A DNA stretch of 64,000 nt from Candidatus Nucleicultrix amoebiphila FS5 (lineage in GTDB: Bacteria; Pseudomonadota; Alphaproteobacteria; Caedimonadales; Nucleicultricaceae): the NCBI RefSeq assembly GCF_002117145.1, contig NZ_CP008743.1, forward strand, positions 1,054,001-1,118,000. The letters are read 5' to 3'. The translations under genes were made by a program, and so were the position numbers. Positions 54,248 to 63,427 of this stretch are shown here, piece by piece. Under the pieces are notes generated by a model. It worked only from the letters and a program-made list of their open reading frames with translations. It ran no database searches and was not told where the DNA came from. Position 1 is the stretch's first letter; each line of letters begins with the position of its first letter.

Positions 54248-55387
54248 TCAATATGCGTTTGTTTTGTTTTCTTCTAATGATTTATTGGTAACTTTCCCTC
54301 TCAGCACACGGTACACCCAAGCTGTGTAGGCCAAAATAATCGGCAGAAAAATAAGCACAGCCAAGAGCATCACCATTAAAGTGCGTTGACTGCTGGAAGC
54401 GTCCCATACCGTTAAGCTATGATTAGGCTCACTGGATGAAGGCATGATAAAGGGAAATAAAGACACGCCCACTGAAGAGATCACGCAGAAGATCGCCACA
54501 GAATTGCTCAAGAATGCCCAGCCATATTTTTTAGCATTCACCAAGAAAATAGCGCCCAGAATAGATAAACATCCAAGTCCTGGAATAAGATACAGTTTTG
54601 GTTGGACTCCATAATTATGGAACCAAAGTCCGAACTCTTTTGATACTTGCTTATCAATGGGATTAGAAGACGCTGCTGTATTAATAGCACTGGTGATTTG
54701 ATACCCCTCGATTCCCTGGTATAGCCAAAAACCCCCTATAATAAAGAGGACCAACATGGCAAAACCAGCAAAGAGAGATCCTCGGTGAGCCCTTGAAGAA
54801 AGAGCACCCGTTGTCTTCAGGCTCAAGTAAATCCCCCCTTGAAACAACATCATGGCAATACTCATGAGACCACAGAGAACAGGAAAAGGTGTAAGGAGCT
54901 GCCAGAAGGAACCCGTGTAGGCTAGACGCAGCGTCTCATCAAAATGGAACGGCGCCCCCATAAATAGATTTCCCACCGCCACGCCAAAGATAAGCGCAGG
55001 AACAAGACCGCCAACAAAAAGCAACCAATCCCAGGTTTCTCGCCACGTTGAACTTGGCATTTTACTACGAAATTTAAAACCAACGGGTCTTAAAATAACC
55101 GCAAAAAGAGAGAGGAAGATGGCGATGTAAAATCCCGAAAAAGACGCAGCATAGACAAAAGGCCAAGCCGCAAAGCTTGCTCCCCCTCCTAGAATCAGCC
55201 ACACTTGGTTTCCTTCCCAAACGGGACCAACCGTGTTGATGATAATCCGTCGTTCCTCATCCTTTTTCCCTAAGAAGGGCAACCACATGGCAGCGCCTAA
55301 ATCAAACCCATCGAGGATTGCAAACCCAATTAACAACACTCCTAAAAGAACCCACCATATTAACCTGAGCGTTTCAAAATCTAACAT
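54248..55387 (-). CDS. cydB: Cytochrome bd ubiquinol oxidase subunit II
   Basis: 379 residues with nine membrane helices. Family motifs: GFAILDGFDLGAAMWLPFLG, WEGNQVWLILGGGASFAAWP and GLMSIAMMLFQGGIYLSLKT. Pairs with CydA. Starts 1 bp after the cydA stop codon. Confidence 0.95.
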   Translation of the reverse strand: MLDFETLRLIWWVLLGVLLIGFAILDGFDLGAAMWLPFLGKKDEERRIIINTVGPVWEGNQVWLILGGGASFAAWPFVYAASFSGFYIAIFLSLFAVILRPVGFKFRSKMPSSTWRETWDWLLFVGGLVPALIFGVAVGNLFMGAPFHFDETLRLAYTGSFWQLLTPFPVLCGLMSIAMMLFQGGIYLSLKTTGALSSRAHRGSLFAGFAMLVLFIIGGFWLYQGIEGYQITSAINTAASSNPIDKQVSKEFGLWFHNYGVQPKLYLIPGLGCLSILGAIFLVNAKKYGWAFLSNSVAIFCVISSVGVSLFPFIMPSSSEPNHSLTVWDASSSQRTLMVMLLAVLIFLPIILAYTAWVYRVLRGKVTNKSLEENKTNAY

Positions 55388-55388
55388 G

Positions 55389-56930
55389 TTAAGCTCCCTT
55401 CTTTGATTTTAAGGCCCCATCGGGTCCAAGCTTAATATACTTGCGCATTAGAGTCACATCCACTACAGCGAGGACACTATAGAACAGTACAAAGGCTGTA
55501 AGCGTTGAAGCCACATGAGTTGCAGGAATGCTTGATGCGCTTAAGAAAGTTGGAAGAATGCCATCAATCGTCCAAGGTTGACGACCATATTCCGCCACAA
55601 ACCACCCCAACTCGGCGGCAAGCCACGGCAAAGGCAAGCTCCACAAACATACCTTCAAAAACCAGCGACGATTGCTAAATTGATTGATGGATGCAAAATA
55701 GAAGGCTGCCCCAAAAAGAAGAATGAAATAGAAGCCTAAGCCAACCATAATCCGAAAAGACCAGAACAAAGGCGCAACTTTTGGCACCGTATCCAAGGCT
55801 GCTTTCTTGATTTCTTCAGAACTTGCCTGATTAATATTCGAACGATAGCGTTTTAAGAGCAACCCATATCCAAGATCCTTCCCTGTCTCATCAAACTGAA
55901 AGCGCGCCCCTTGATCATTCGGGTCTTTCCGCAACCTTTCAAGGGCAACATAGGCTTTCATACCATTCTTAATACGTTCTTCCGCATGATCGACCAAATT
56001 GATAATGCCCTCAACTTTTTCATCAAAAGAGCGCGTTGCAATCAATCCTAAGAGCCAGGGGACTTTTATTTCATAATTTGTTCTGAAGTTTTTTTGATCA
56101 GGAAGACCAAATACTGTCAAGCCAGCGGGAGCAGGCTCTGTATGCCACATTCCTTCAATCACAGCCAGTTTCATGCGCTGATTTTCTGAAGTTGTATAAC
56201 CGCTTTCATCCCCCAATACGACAACCGAAAGAGCCGCGGCCAAACCAAAACTAGCTGCTACAGCCATGGAACGTTTGGCAAAATCTACATGCTTTTTCTT
56301 CAATAAATAGAGAGCACTGATGGAAAGAACAAACATAGCGCCTGTTACATAACCCGCACTTACTGTGTGCACAAACTTAGATTGGGCCACAGGATTGAAA
56401 AAGACGTCATAAAAAGATGTCAGCTCCATACGCATAGACGTGGTATTAAAATGAGACCCTACGGGATTTTGCATCCAGGCATTTGCAATTAAAATCCAGA
56501 GAGCTGACAGGTTACTGCCAATGGCCACAAGCCACGTCACTATTAAATGCGCAATCTTTGATAATTTATCCCACGCAAAGAAAAAGAGACCAATAAAAGT
56601 AGCTTCAAGAAAAAAAGCCATCAACCCTTCAATCGCCAAAAGAGATCCAAACACATCTCCCACATAATGAGAGTAATAAGACCAGTTTGTCCCAAATTGA
56701 AATTCTAAAGGAACCCCCGTACAGACACCCATGGCAAAGTTGATACCAAAAAGGATTCCCCAGAACTTTGTCATGTCGCGCCAAATGACCTTATTGGTCA
56801 TGACGTAGACGCTCTCCATAATGGCGATAATAACAGAAAGCCCCAACGTTAGAGGAACAAAAAGAAAGTGATAAAGGGCCGTTGCCCCAAATTGTAATCG
56901 AGAGAGTTCAACCGTATCCAGTTCCCACAT
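55389..56930 (-). CDS. cydA: Cytochrome bd ubiquinol oxidase subunit I
   Basis: 513 residues. RLQFGATALYHFLFVPLTLG holds the high-spin heme His near residue 21; EGLMAFFLEATFIG the proton-path glutamates; the quinol loop is of the long type; WFVAEYGRQPWTIDGILP carries the GRQPW signature. A high-affinity oxidase used at low O2 or under stress, beside the aa3-type enzyme. Operon order: cydP-like, cydA, cydB, cydX. Confidence 0.96.
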   Translation of the reverse strand: MWELDTVELSRLQFGATALYHFLFVPLTLGLSVIIAIMESVYVMTNKVIWRDMTKFWGILFGINFAMGVCTGVPLEFQFGTNWSYYSHYVGDVFGSLLAIEGLMAFFLEATFIGLFFFAWDKLSKIAHLIVTWLVAIGSNLSALWILIANAWMQNPVGSHFNTTSMRMELTSFYDVFFNPVAQSKFVHTVSAGYVTGAMFVLSISALYLLKKKHVDFAKRSMAVAASFGLAAALSVVVLGDESGYTTSENQRMKLAVIEGMWHTEPAPAGLTVFGLPDQKNFRTNYEIKVPWLLGLIATRSFDEKVEGIINLVDHAEERIKNGMKAYVALERLRKDPNDQGARFQFDETGKDLGYGLLLKRYRSNINQASSEEIKKAALDTVPKVAPLFWSFRIMVGLGFYFILLFGAAFYFASINQFSNRRWFLKVCLWSLPLPWLAAELGWFVAEYGRQPWTIDGILPTFLSASSIPATHVASTLTAFVLFYSVLAVVDVTLMRKYIKLGPDGALKSKKGA

Positions 56931-56942
56931 TCAATGCCTCTT

Positions 56943-57107
56943 TTATTGGTTTTTGGTAAAAAGTTTTTGTATTACGATTTCAGCGTTCATGGGCGGTCGT
57001 TGACCCTTATAAAAAGCCGTATAGATCACCCAAAGCCCCCCTAATTTTAAGGCCAAAGTTAGAATAATAGTGATTTGTAAAGCACTTGCTCGTTTCCAGA
57101 TGCTCAT
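56943..57107 (-). CDS. CydP-like small membrane protein of the cyd operon
   Basis: 54 residues from the second of two adjacent ATGs (MSIWKRASALQ). One membrane helix (ITIILTLALKLGGLWVIYTA), then FYKGQRPPMNAEIVIQKLF. Ends 12 bp before cydA. Small proteins of this design are found with bd oxidases (CydP in some proteobacteria); the KLxxLWxxY..F pattern and the position fit, but the match is by eye. Confidence 0.6.
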   Translation of the reverse strand: MSIWKRASALQITIILTLALKLGGLWVIYTAFYKGQRPPMNAEIVIQKLFTKNQ

Positions 57108-57252
57108 CATTTAGTCTCATTTTTTCTAAAATTGTAACAAAATGAGGCAATAAGTGAAATGAAAAATCTCCTTATTTTTGGTTAAATTAATCAATTTTTC
57201 AGAATTATGGGCAATAATAACTATATGTGTTCTGTAACAAAGGTTAAATATT

Positions 57253-57435
57253 GTGGGTTTGTTTAATCTCTTTAAAACGTTTTTTTATCACGAAAAAGGA
57301 GCAACAGCCATAGAATATGGGCTTATTGTAGGGCTTATTTCTGTTGTAATTCTTGCAACCTTGACGAGTGTTGGCACAAAGATTCTGGCGATTTTTAATA
57401 CGATTATCAATGCAATCACCACTGCCCTAGGATAA
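57253..57435 (+). CDS. flp: Flp/Fap-type pilin
   Basis: 60 residues, GTG start. A short leader ends at EKG, with prepilin-peptidase cleavage before ATAIEYGLIVGLISVVIL: the Glu at +5 and Tyr at +6 are the Flp signature. Polymerises into the tight-adherence pilus. A TATAAT-poor AT-rich region upstream probably holds its promoter. No TadA/TadB/TadC/CpaA genes are in the window. Confidence 0.9.
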   Translation: MGLFNLFKTFFYHEKGATAIEYGLIVGLISVVILATLTSVGTKILAIFNTIINAITTALG

Positions 57436-57524
57436 AGAAAAAATATTTTTGGATCACCCCTTGAAATTAAAAATCTACTCCCCATCTGCCCTATAGGATC
57501 CTTAATTAGTAAGAGTCATCATTG

Positions 57525-58442
57525 ATGAATCGCATTTTCAAATCTTTACTTCTCACCGCCTCCTTTTCGGCGTCCTTTCCAGTTCTTGCCCAAGCTGCAA
57601 GCCACGTTGATGCTGCTATTGCGACAAGCCTTATTGGTTCTCCTGATGGGTGTGTCATGGTTCACACTGTTGAACATCAAGAAGCCATTTTAGATGAAAT
57701 TAGAAAGAAAAAACAAAAGGAAGAAGATCGCGATAAATTGCGCCTTATCAATGTGAATGGTAACGGAGACAGCGCCGTTGGCGTTCTTAATGTCAGCGGA
57801 TCAAGCCATGTTGTGAGCAACACGCCACAGAGTACAACATCCCATACAACCTCAGATGTCCTTAACGCGCTTGCAGGTATTTTAGGCGTTAACTCAGAGG
57901 AAGATGCAAACAATTATGCTTCGGATGACTTTACAGAAGTTTCCGCTTCGGATGCAACCTTGGGTAGTTTAAAGTCTAAAGATGCCAATGAAAATTTGGT
58001 ATTTTTCAATAATATCGAAAATTTGAGGAAAAATTCTGGCACTATAAAACAAGTTGAAACACGTCAAGTCGACGCTTCCGCCAAGGAACAAGAGGCTGCA
58101 AACAAATTCTCTTCATCTGAAACCCTGTCACGTGTTGTTGAATCGTTCAAAAACGAACTCAATTCTCTTAATACCCTCGAGTACATGCTAGGTAAGATTG
58201 AAGCAGAAAACAGACGAGGAAAAATCCCCGGCATTGATAAAATTGATTACAGTGACCACTATTACAGTATGAAAGAAGTTTTACGTCAAAAATCTCTTGA
58301 AGCTTATAAAACTTATAGTGAAAACGAAGCTATCCGAGGAGCAATCCCCCCTGCTGCTGTCACTAAGGTTCTTAAAGCCGCCCAAGAAGAACAAGAGATG
58401 GACGACCTCATTTGGTTCTTCCATCACTTTAATATTGATTAA
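57525..58442 (+). CDS. Exported protein of unknown function between the pilus genes
   Basis: 305 residues from the ATG at 57525. Signal peptide with cleavage after VLAQA. A charged coiled stretch (AILDEIRKKKQKEEDRDKLR), a Ser/Thr/Asn-rich linker (SSHVVSNTPQSTTSHTTSD), then a long helical C-terminal part. One Cys (DGCVMV). It lies between flp and tadG, which suggests but does not prove a link with the pilus. No family recognised. Confidence 0.6.
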   Translation: MNRIFKSLLLTASFSASFPVLAQAASHVDAAIATSLIGSPDGCVMVHTVEHQEAILDEIRKKKQKEEDRDKLRLINVNGNGDSAVGVLNVSGSSHVVSNTPQSTTSHTTSDVLNALAGILGVNSEEDANNYASDDFTEVSASDATLGSLKSKDANENLVFFNNIENLRKNSGTIKQVETRQVDASAKEQEAANKFSSSETLSRVVESFKNELNSLNTLEYMLGKIEAENRRGKIPGIDKIDYSDHYYSMKEVLRQKSLEAYKTYSENEAIRGAIPPAAVTKVLKAAQEEQEMDDLIWFFHHFNID

Positions 58443-58458
58443 GAATCAAAAAACTTTC

Positions 58459-59883
58459 TTACTTCACAATCGTCACCGTATTGATTTGATTGGCAATGTC
58501 TTGGAAATACGTCACAATCTGTGTTGTTGTTGTTGCATTAAAAAAATTGCTCGGCTTACTCGCACATGTCGTAAGCATATTGACGGCTTGGGCATCTCCT
58601 CCCATAAACAACAACGTATAAACCTCGATGCCTTGAGCTTTCGCTTGGGCGCAAAGATTCAGGAATTTATTATCAATAGCAGCTCTTGAGGCTCCAATAC
58701 TCGAGATCCCTAAAGTATTTCCAGTCAACTGGAAGCCATAAGCGGTTGGATCCCCCGTAGGGCTTGGACTCGAATCATACCATGTATTAAAACCATCGGT
58801 CATAAATAACAAAACCTTTTTGTTATTCGATTGCTTATAGGGTTTTGGAGCGACGGGCAAATAAGGCCCCCAACCAGGATCAAGCATTCTCCAGCCCCAA
58901 CCAAATCCAAGATTACCAAAAGTTCCGCCGCCATAGATGGGCGAAAAGCCATTAATAGAGTTTAATAAGGCTGTTTTATCATTCGAGGTTGGCAAAATGG
59001 GAGGGCCGCAACTTCGGTTCGGACCAATAGACACAGGTTGGGCCCCATTTGAGCCATCGAGCATTGCATGAACAATCACGACATTACCACTGGCATCGGT
59101 TCTCCAATCATTATCCCATGTAGCATTCGGAGTTGCTGGATGCATGGGGATCGTCGATTGCGTGTAATACACTGGCCATAAGTTTGACCCGGGAGGAAGA
59201 ACTGTTTCTTCATTGGGACTCGCCATGACACATCCCTTCCAAGGCTGGCCCGATGGAAATGTCGCAAGAACAGCCGGATTTGAAAGCCATGCAGTATGAG
59301 AAGTACCTATATTGACCGTCGCTACAAAGGGCACAATCGATATAACTGTGTTGTTTCTTGAATTATTACTCCCATAAATAATATTGATCATGCTGGTTGC
59401 GGCTTGCTTTAAAGCAGGCAGTTTACCACTCCAGTCCATAGATCCTGTCACGTCCAAGACCATAGCCAATTCAAGACCACTAGATCCTCTACGAGAGGTA
59501 GCGGACGCACCGACTGATAAATTGGTAATTCCCACGAAAGATGAAAAATAGCCTTTCACTTGACCACTTGCTTTAACTGTCGCTTCACTAAAATCCGATG
59601 CAACCGTCACTTGAGGGATCACATTTGCCCCGAGGAAGTTAGCGGGAAAATTGGCATTAAAAACTTTTGTGGCATTTGCTACAGCATTGGCTTGATCATA
59701 ACGAAGCGCCGCCACAACCGCTGCATCCGCAGCATAGGCGATTTTTGAATTCACGTAGTTAACGCGCGCAATATCAATCGCCATCCCCACAAAGACGAGA
59801 ACCACAGGGATCGCAAAGGCAGCAATAATGGCCACTGCGCCGTCTTTTGTTTTCCATATTTGCTTTAAAACTTCCCTGCCCAT
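58459..59883 (-). CDS. tadG: TadG-like pilus assembly protein with von Willebrand A domain
   Basis: 474 residues; the second in-frame ATG (59883) suits the AAAGGA site best. N-terminal TadE/G-type segment KDGAVAIIAAFAIPVVLVFV anchors it in the membrane; a vWA domain follows with MIDAS motif DVTGSMDWS near residue 140 and later strands VLLFMTDGFN and EVYTLLFMG. Tad pili need TadE/F/G pseudopilins for adhesion. Downstream of the two TadE genes on the same strand. Confidence 0.88.
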   Translation of the reverse strand: MGREVLKQIWKTKDGAVAIIAAFAIPVVLVFVGMAIDIARVNYVNSKIAYAADAAVVAALRYDQANAVANATKVFNANFPANFLGANVIPQVTVASDFSEATVKASGQVKGYFSSFVGITNLSVGASATSRRGSSGLELAMVLDVTGSMDWSGKLPALKQAATSMINIIYGSNNSRNNTVISIVPFVATVNIGTSHTAWLSNPAVLATFPSGQPWKGCVMASPNEETVLPPGSNLWPVYYTQSTIPMHPATPNATWDNDWRTDASGNVVIVHAMLDGSNGAQPVSIGPNRSCGPPILPTSNDKTALLNSINGFSPIYGGGTFGNLGFGWGWRMLDPGWGPYLPVAPKPYKQSNNKKVLLFMTDGFNTWYDSSPSPTGDPTAYGFQLTGNTLGISSIGASRAAIDNKFLNLCAQAKAQGIEVYTLLFMGGDAQAVNMLTTCASKPSNFFNATTTTQIVTYFQDIANQINTVTIVK

Positions 59884-59913
59884 CTGATGCATTCCTTTTA
59901 TGGCTTTAGTATA

Positions 59914-60462
59914 TCACGGATTCAGCGTTGAAAGCGTCCCTTGTCGCGGTAAAAAAACAGCGGTGGTATAGAGTGGTCTCGCCGTTATGAAAATCCCAAA
60001 TATTATAGGCGCATAGTTATAAAAAACTTCTGTCACAATCATACTCTGTCCGGCCGTCAGCGTTATATTGCCTGGAACATTAACGGGTACAGCGCCCGTA
60101 GAACCTAACCTACTGACTGCTCCTGAAGCGACCTGCCAGGAAATTGTCATAATATTAGGATTTTGCGCCGTTGGCTGAATTTGAGTAACAACGATCCCTC
60201 CTTTATTGCTTATTTTAAAGGGATACGTGATTGTATCTTCAACCCCCAGCATTCCTTGAATGTTCGTTCTGGAAGCTGTTTGTTGTATTGTAACATTATT
60301 CGCAATTGTGGAAGCGAGCACTTGAAGCTTTACGTTTAAAAACATAAACATGGCCAACTCAAATAACCCAGCGATAAAAGTTATAAAGAGAGGCGCTATG
60401 ACAGCAAACTCAATAGCTGCTGTGCCCTTTTTAGACTTCCAAAAAAATCGTGTACTGTTCAT
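59914..60462 (-). CDS. tadE: TadE-like pseudopilin
   Basis: 182 residues from ATG 60462 (AAAGG 8 nt upstream; another ATG two codons earlier). The membrane pseudopilin segment is KKGTAAIEFAVIAPLFITFI with the Glu at the expected place after the Gly. The rest is a beta-rich periplasmic domain. One of two TadE-type genes placed in tandem, 8-14 bp apart. Confidence 0.85.
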   Translation of the reverse strand: MNSTRFFWKSKKGTAAIEFAVIAPLFITFIAGLFELAMFMFLNVKLQVLASTIANNVTIQQTASRTNIQGMLGVEDTITYPFKISNKGGIVVTQIQPTAQNPNIMTISWQVASGAVSRLGSTGAVPVNVPGNITLTAGQSMIVTEVFYNYAPIIFGIFITARPLYTTAVFLPRQGTLSTLNP

Positions 60463-60476
60463 GGCCATAACCTTTA

Positions 60477-60992
60477 CTATTGACCACCATAGTTTTCATT
60501 AACGTAAGTCGCCTCTGCCGTGAGGTTTAAGACACCATTATTCGATAAAAAGGGAATCAACGTTTTTGTTGGATAAATTACCATATATTGTATGACCTCG
60601 CTCGATCCCCCTGGATTAAGGGTCTGGGGATCATTCCCCATTGTTAAGGGCTGAATTTGATTCAAACTTTGATAAACATTAGACGAAATCTGTAACTTAG
60701 AGGGGTCGACAAGACCTGCACTATACGTTTTGATCGTATCCTTTAGAACCTGCGTGACACTATTGCTGCGATTTTGTCCCACGGCGTTCGCTCCTGTAAT
60801 ACCATAACGACCTGCTTGTCTAACGCCAGCAATCAGGGCATTTTCAATGATAAATAACCGTGCAAATTCAATAGATCCAATAAGCAACATTAAAAAAACA
60901 GGAGCTACAAGGGCAAATTCTATCAAAGATGCACCGCTACTCCCTCTTATGTTATTGAGGTGGGTTATAAATCGTCTAAACGCCCCCTTCAA
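60477..60992 (-). CDS. TadE-like pseudopilin
   Basis: 171 residues from a TTG at 60992. The frame has an ATG at 61034, but a TATAAT box lies inside that extra part and GGGAGG stands 8 nt before the TTG, so the TTG is the better start. Pseudopilin segment SSGASLIEFALVAPVFLMLL. First gene of the tadE-tadE-tadG unit. Might play the TadF part. Confidence 0.8.
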   Translation of the reverse strand: MKGAFRRFITHLNNIRGSSGASLIEFALVAPVFLMLLIGSIEFARLFIIENALIAGVRQAGRYGITGANAVGQNRSNSVTQVLKDTIKTYSAGLVDPSKLQISSNVYQSLNQIQPLTMGNDPQTLNPGGSSEVIQYMVIYPTKTLIPFLSNNGVLNLTAEATYVNENYGGQ

Positions 60993-61105
60993 TACAGAAT
61001 CCTCCCGATAATTTATTATACACAATAAAATCAATATTTTCTATTTATTTTAACAATTCTTAAGGTTGATTATTATTAAGTATAGTTTTTTTATATTGTC
61101 TTCTA

Positions 61106-61390
61106 TCAATGTTCGACTAAATCCCCATACTCTGGATGACTATCAATATATTTTTTAATAAAAGGACACGTGGGGATAATCTTCAATTGATTGTCTCGGG
61201 CGTAATCCAAGGCATACTTGACCAAAACTTGGCCTAGATTCCGTCCGCGCAATTCGGGGGGCACAAATGTAATTTGATAATCTAGGGTCTGACCATCATT
61301 TAAAATTCTATAGTTCAAAAAACATGTATAACCCTCTATCACCATATAAAATTGATGACCTTCTACGTCATGTTCAACATTGAAATCCAT
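61106..61390 (-). CDS. GNAT-fold N-acetyltransferase (YjdJ-like)
   Basis: 94 residues from ATG 61390 (GGGAGA upstream). Short acetyl-CoA-binding protein of the GNAT_acetyltr_2 type: ITFVPPELRGRNLGQVLVKY gives the CoA loop, LKIIPTCPFIKKYIDSHPEY the family's end. Substrate unknown. Confidence 0.88.
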   Translation of the reverse strand: MDFNVEHDVEGHQFYMVIEGYTCFLNYRILNDGQTLDYQITFVPPELRGRNLGQVLVKYALDYARDNQLKIIPTCPFIKKYIDSHPEYGDLVEH

Positions 61391-62082
61391 TGCATTCTCC
61401 CTGCACATCGAAAAACAGTTTAAACGATATGTACAGGAAGAGCTCTTAAATTTTTATTAAGAATCTAAATCCGGAGAAGAGTCGTCTCTCAATTCGGGCA
61501 AAAATGATCCGGTCAGTGTTAAAGCATTAAAACTCAACAGCTGACCTTTTGCTTCGACGGGATAAGTTAGAGTAAAGTCTATCAGTCCCTCAGGGGTTCT
61601 GTTCGTCACCAACACGGGGTTCTTAAAGACATAATTAAAATGACCTAAGTGGCTTTCTATTGTTTTTGGAGAATTAAATTCCGCGATTGTTGCGGATGTG
61701 CCAAAAATTTGCAGAACATTGCCAGCAGCAGCGTCTCTTTTTTCCATCTCATCCATTTGATCCGCAGAGAGTTTTAATCTGCGGATATAATCAAGATTTA
61801 GCTTTCCATCCGAATTTAAATACTTTTTCCCCCTCGCGAAATATTTTGAGAGACGAATGCTGCGCGCAATCCCTAAAGAATCTTGTTTTTTCCGATCGCG
61901 CACGAGAGGATATTTGAACATGAGCAATTCAAAATTTCTTAAATCCGTTGTCTTTGGTCCCGTGGATGTAGACACCACAGTAGGATGGTAATCCATTCCT
62001 TCTTCTTCACAACACCCGCAGCACCAGCTGGCCTGTCCTTGGGAAAAAGAGGACGCCATCAAAATCATTGAGAATAAAATTT

Positions 62083-62804
62083 GGGGCTGAAGTAGCTAAG
62101 ACCTAAAAAAGAGGTTAAGATAGCTACGCAATGTATGAGAGAAAAAGCCGATTAAGAGCAAGTCAGCAGAGCAAGTTGATAGAGCACTTTGTAGCTGGAA
62201 CAACAGCACGAGCTGCGTCTGAATTGATTGGAATTCAGGCCAACACAGCCATCACATTTTATCGGCGGCTTAGAAAGCTGATAGCAAGCAAACTGCCATC
62301 GTATGAGCTTTCAGGAGAAGTTGAAGCTGATGAAAGTTACTTTGGGGGGGTTCGTAAAGGCAAACGAGGCCGGGGTGCAGGTGGAAAAGTGGCGGTTTTT
62401 GGGCTATTGAAGAGAGGGGGAAAGGTTTACACTGCCATCATATCAGACGCAAAAACAGATACTCTCTTGCCGATCATTAAAGAAAAGGTTCAGCCTGACA
62501 GCATTGTTTATACAGATACTTTTCGCTCTTACAATGCCCTTGATATCAGCGATTTTCATCATCGGCGTATCAATCATAGTCAGCTGTTTGCAGATAAGCA
62601 TAATCACATCAATGGTATTGAAAATTTTTGGAATCAAGCTAAACGGCAGATGAGGAAATTTAACGGTATAAAGAAAGAGAATTTCTACTGGTTTCTCAAG
62701 GAATGCGAGTGGCGCTTCAATGGAGGGAACCATAGAGACCTTCTAACCCAGCTGAAATCATGGTATAGAGCAACCAGACACTAACTCTTAACTACTTCAG
62801 CCCC
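62083..62804. mobile_element. Intact IS1595-family element (IS1016-like)
   Basis: 722 bp. Terminal inverted repeats GGGGCTGAAGTAGCTAAG and GGGGCTGAAGTAGTTAAG (17 of 18 match). Exact 8-bp target duplication TAAAATTT at 62075-62082 and 62805-62812. One transposase gene. It sits in the signal-peptide codons of an exported protein gene. Confidence 0.95.
62131..62784 (+). CDS. IS1595-family transposase (ISXO2-like DDE domain)
   Basis: 217 residues. N-terminal helix-turn-helix (AGTTARAASELIGIQANTAI), first catalytic Asp in EVEADESYFGGVRKGKRGRG, second in VYTDTFRSYNALD, then INGIENFWNQAKRQMRKFNG with the Asn/Glu position typical of this family. Length fits the compact IS1016 group. No frameshift. 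Confidence 0.93.
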   Translation: MYERKSRLRASQQSKLIEHFVAGTTARAASELIGIQANTAITFYRRLRKLIASKLPSYELSGEVEADESYFGGVRKGKRGRGAGGKVAVFGLLKRGGKVYTAIISDAKTDTLLPIIKEKVQPDSIVYTDTFRSYNALDISDFHHRRINHSQLFADKHNHINGIENFWNQAKRQMRKFNGIKKENFYWFLKECEWRFNGGNHRDLLTQLKSWYRATRH

Positions 62805-63025
62805 TAAAATTTTTGTCTTTTTCATCGTTATCAGTCCTAATTTTTTACCAACTGACAATACCTTCTGTTTGAAAAAAAACAAACAAAATAGAGGCTTGTA
62901 TGATATTTTTATGGAAAGCTATAATTTTTAAAATGGCCGTTCCTGAGAAGAGGAAAAATTATCTTGAATATAGTCCAATTTTAGACTATTATAACTTTAT
63001 AGTCTATTTATGGAGTGTTTACTCA

Positions 63026-63427
63026 ATGAGAAATAAGACAAAAACTTTTCAAAACTTAGACTCTCCTGAATCCACAAGAATAGCCTTAAAGGCTTTCTTT
63101 AAAATAACGAATTTATGGCGACTTTCTAATGATCAGAAAATGAAACTATTAGGAGTCCCCCGGTCCACCTTTTTTAAATGGCAAAAACACCTTGAAGGCA
63201 GTGTGTCTCAAGATACTTTTGAGAGAATTTCATATATTCTGGGCATATATAAAGCATTGCAAATACTCCTTCCCGATTCTAGTGCTGCTGATGAATGGGT
63301 CAAAAAACCTAATAACGCTCCACTTTTTGGTGGTCACTCTGCTCTTGAAAGAATGCTGTCTGGTCACGTTGCTGATTTATATATTGTACGCCAATACCTT
63401 GACTCAGAGAGGGGTGGATGGTCCTAA
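63026..63427 (+). CDS. MbcA/ParS/Xre-type antitoxin
   Basis: 133 residues from ATG 63026 (MRNKTKTF). The frame is open upstream, but that part is AT-rich; GGAG lies 10 nt before this ATG. Helix-turn-helix LSNDQKMKLLGVPRSTFFKW and the toxin-binding DUF2384 part: ERISYILGIYKALQILLPDS, WVKKPNNAPLFGGHSALERM, RQYLDSERGGWS. Pairs with the RES gene that starts inside its end. Confidence 0.9.
   Translation: MRNKTKTFQNLDSPESTRIALKAFFKITNLWRLSNDQKMKLLGVPRSTFFKWQKHLEGSVSQDTFERISYILGIYKALQILLPDSSAADEWVKKPNNAPLFGGHSALERMLSGHVADLYIVRQYLDSERGGWS

Larger units (their letters stand above)
61457..62825 (-). pseudogene. Exported cysteine-containing protein, split by an IS1595-family insertion
   Basis: The body (61457 to 62074) encodes SWCCGCCEEEGMDYHPTV and a soluble domain with RNFELLMFKYPLVRDRKKQD and FNYVFKNPVLVTNRTPEGLI; no family recognised. 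Its signal peptide is interrupted. On the far side of the insertion the minus strand has AGGA, then ATG at 62825 and MKKTK. Removing the element and one copy of the 8-bp duplication joins MKKTKILFSMILMASSFSQG, a normal signal peptide. What remains in frame starts with MILMASSF, without positive charges, so export and probably function are lost. Confidence 0.85.
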
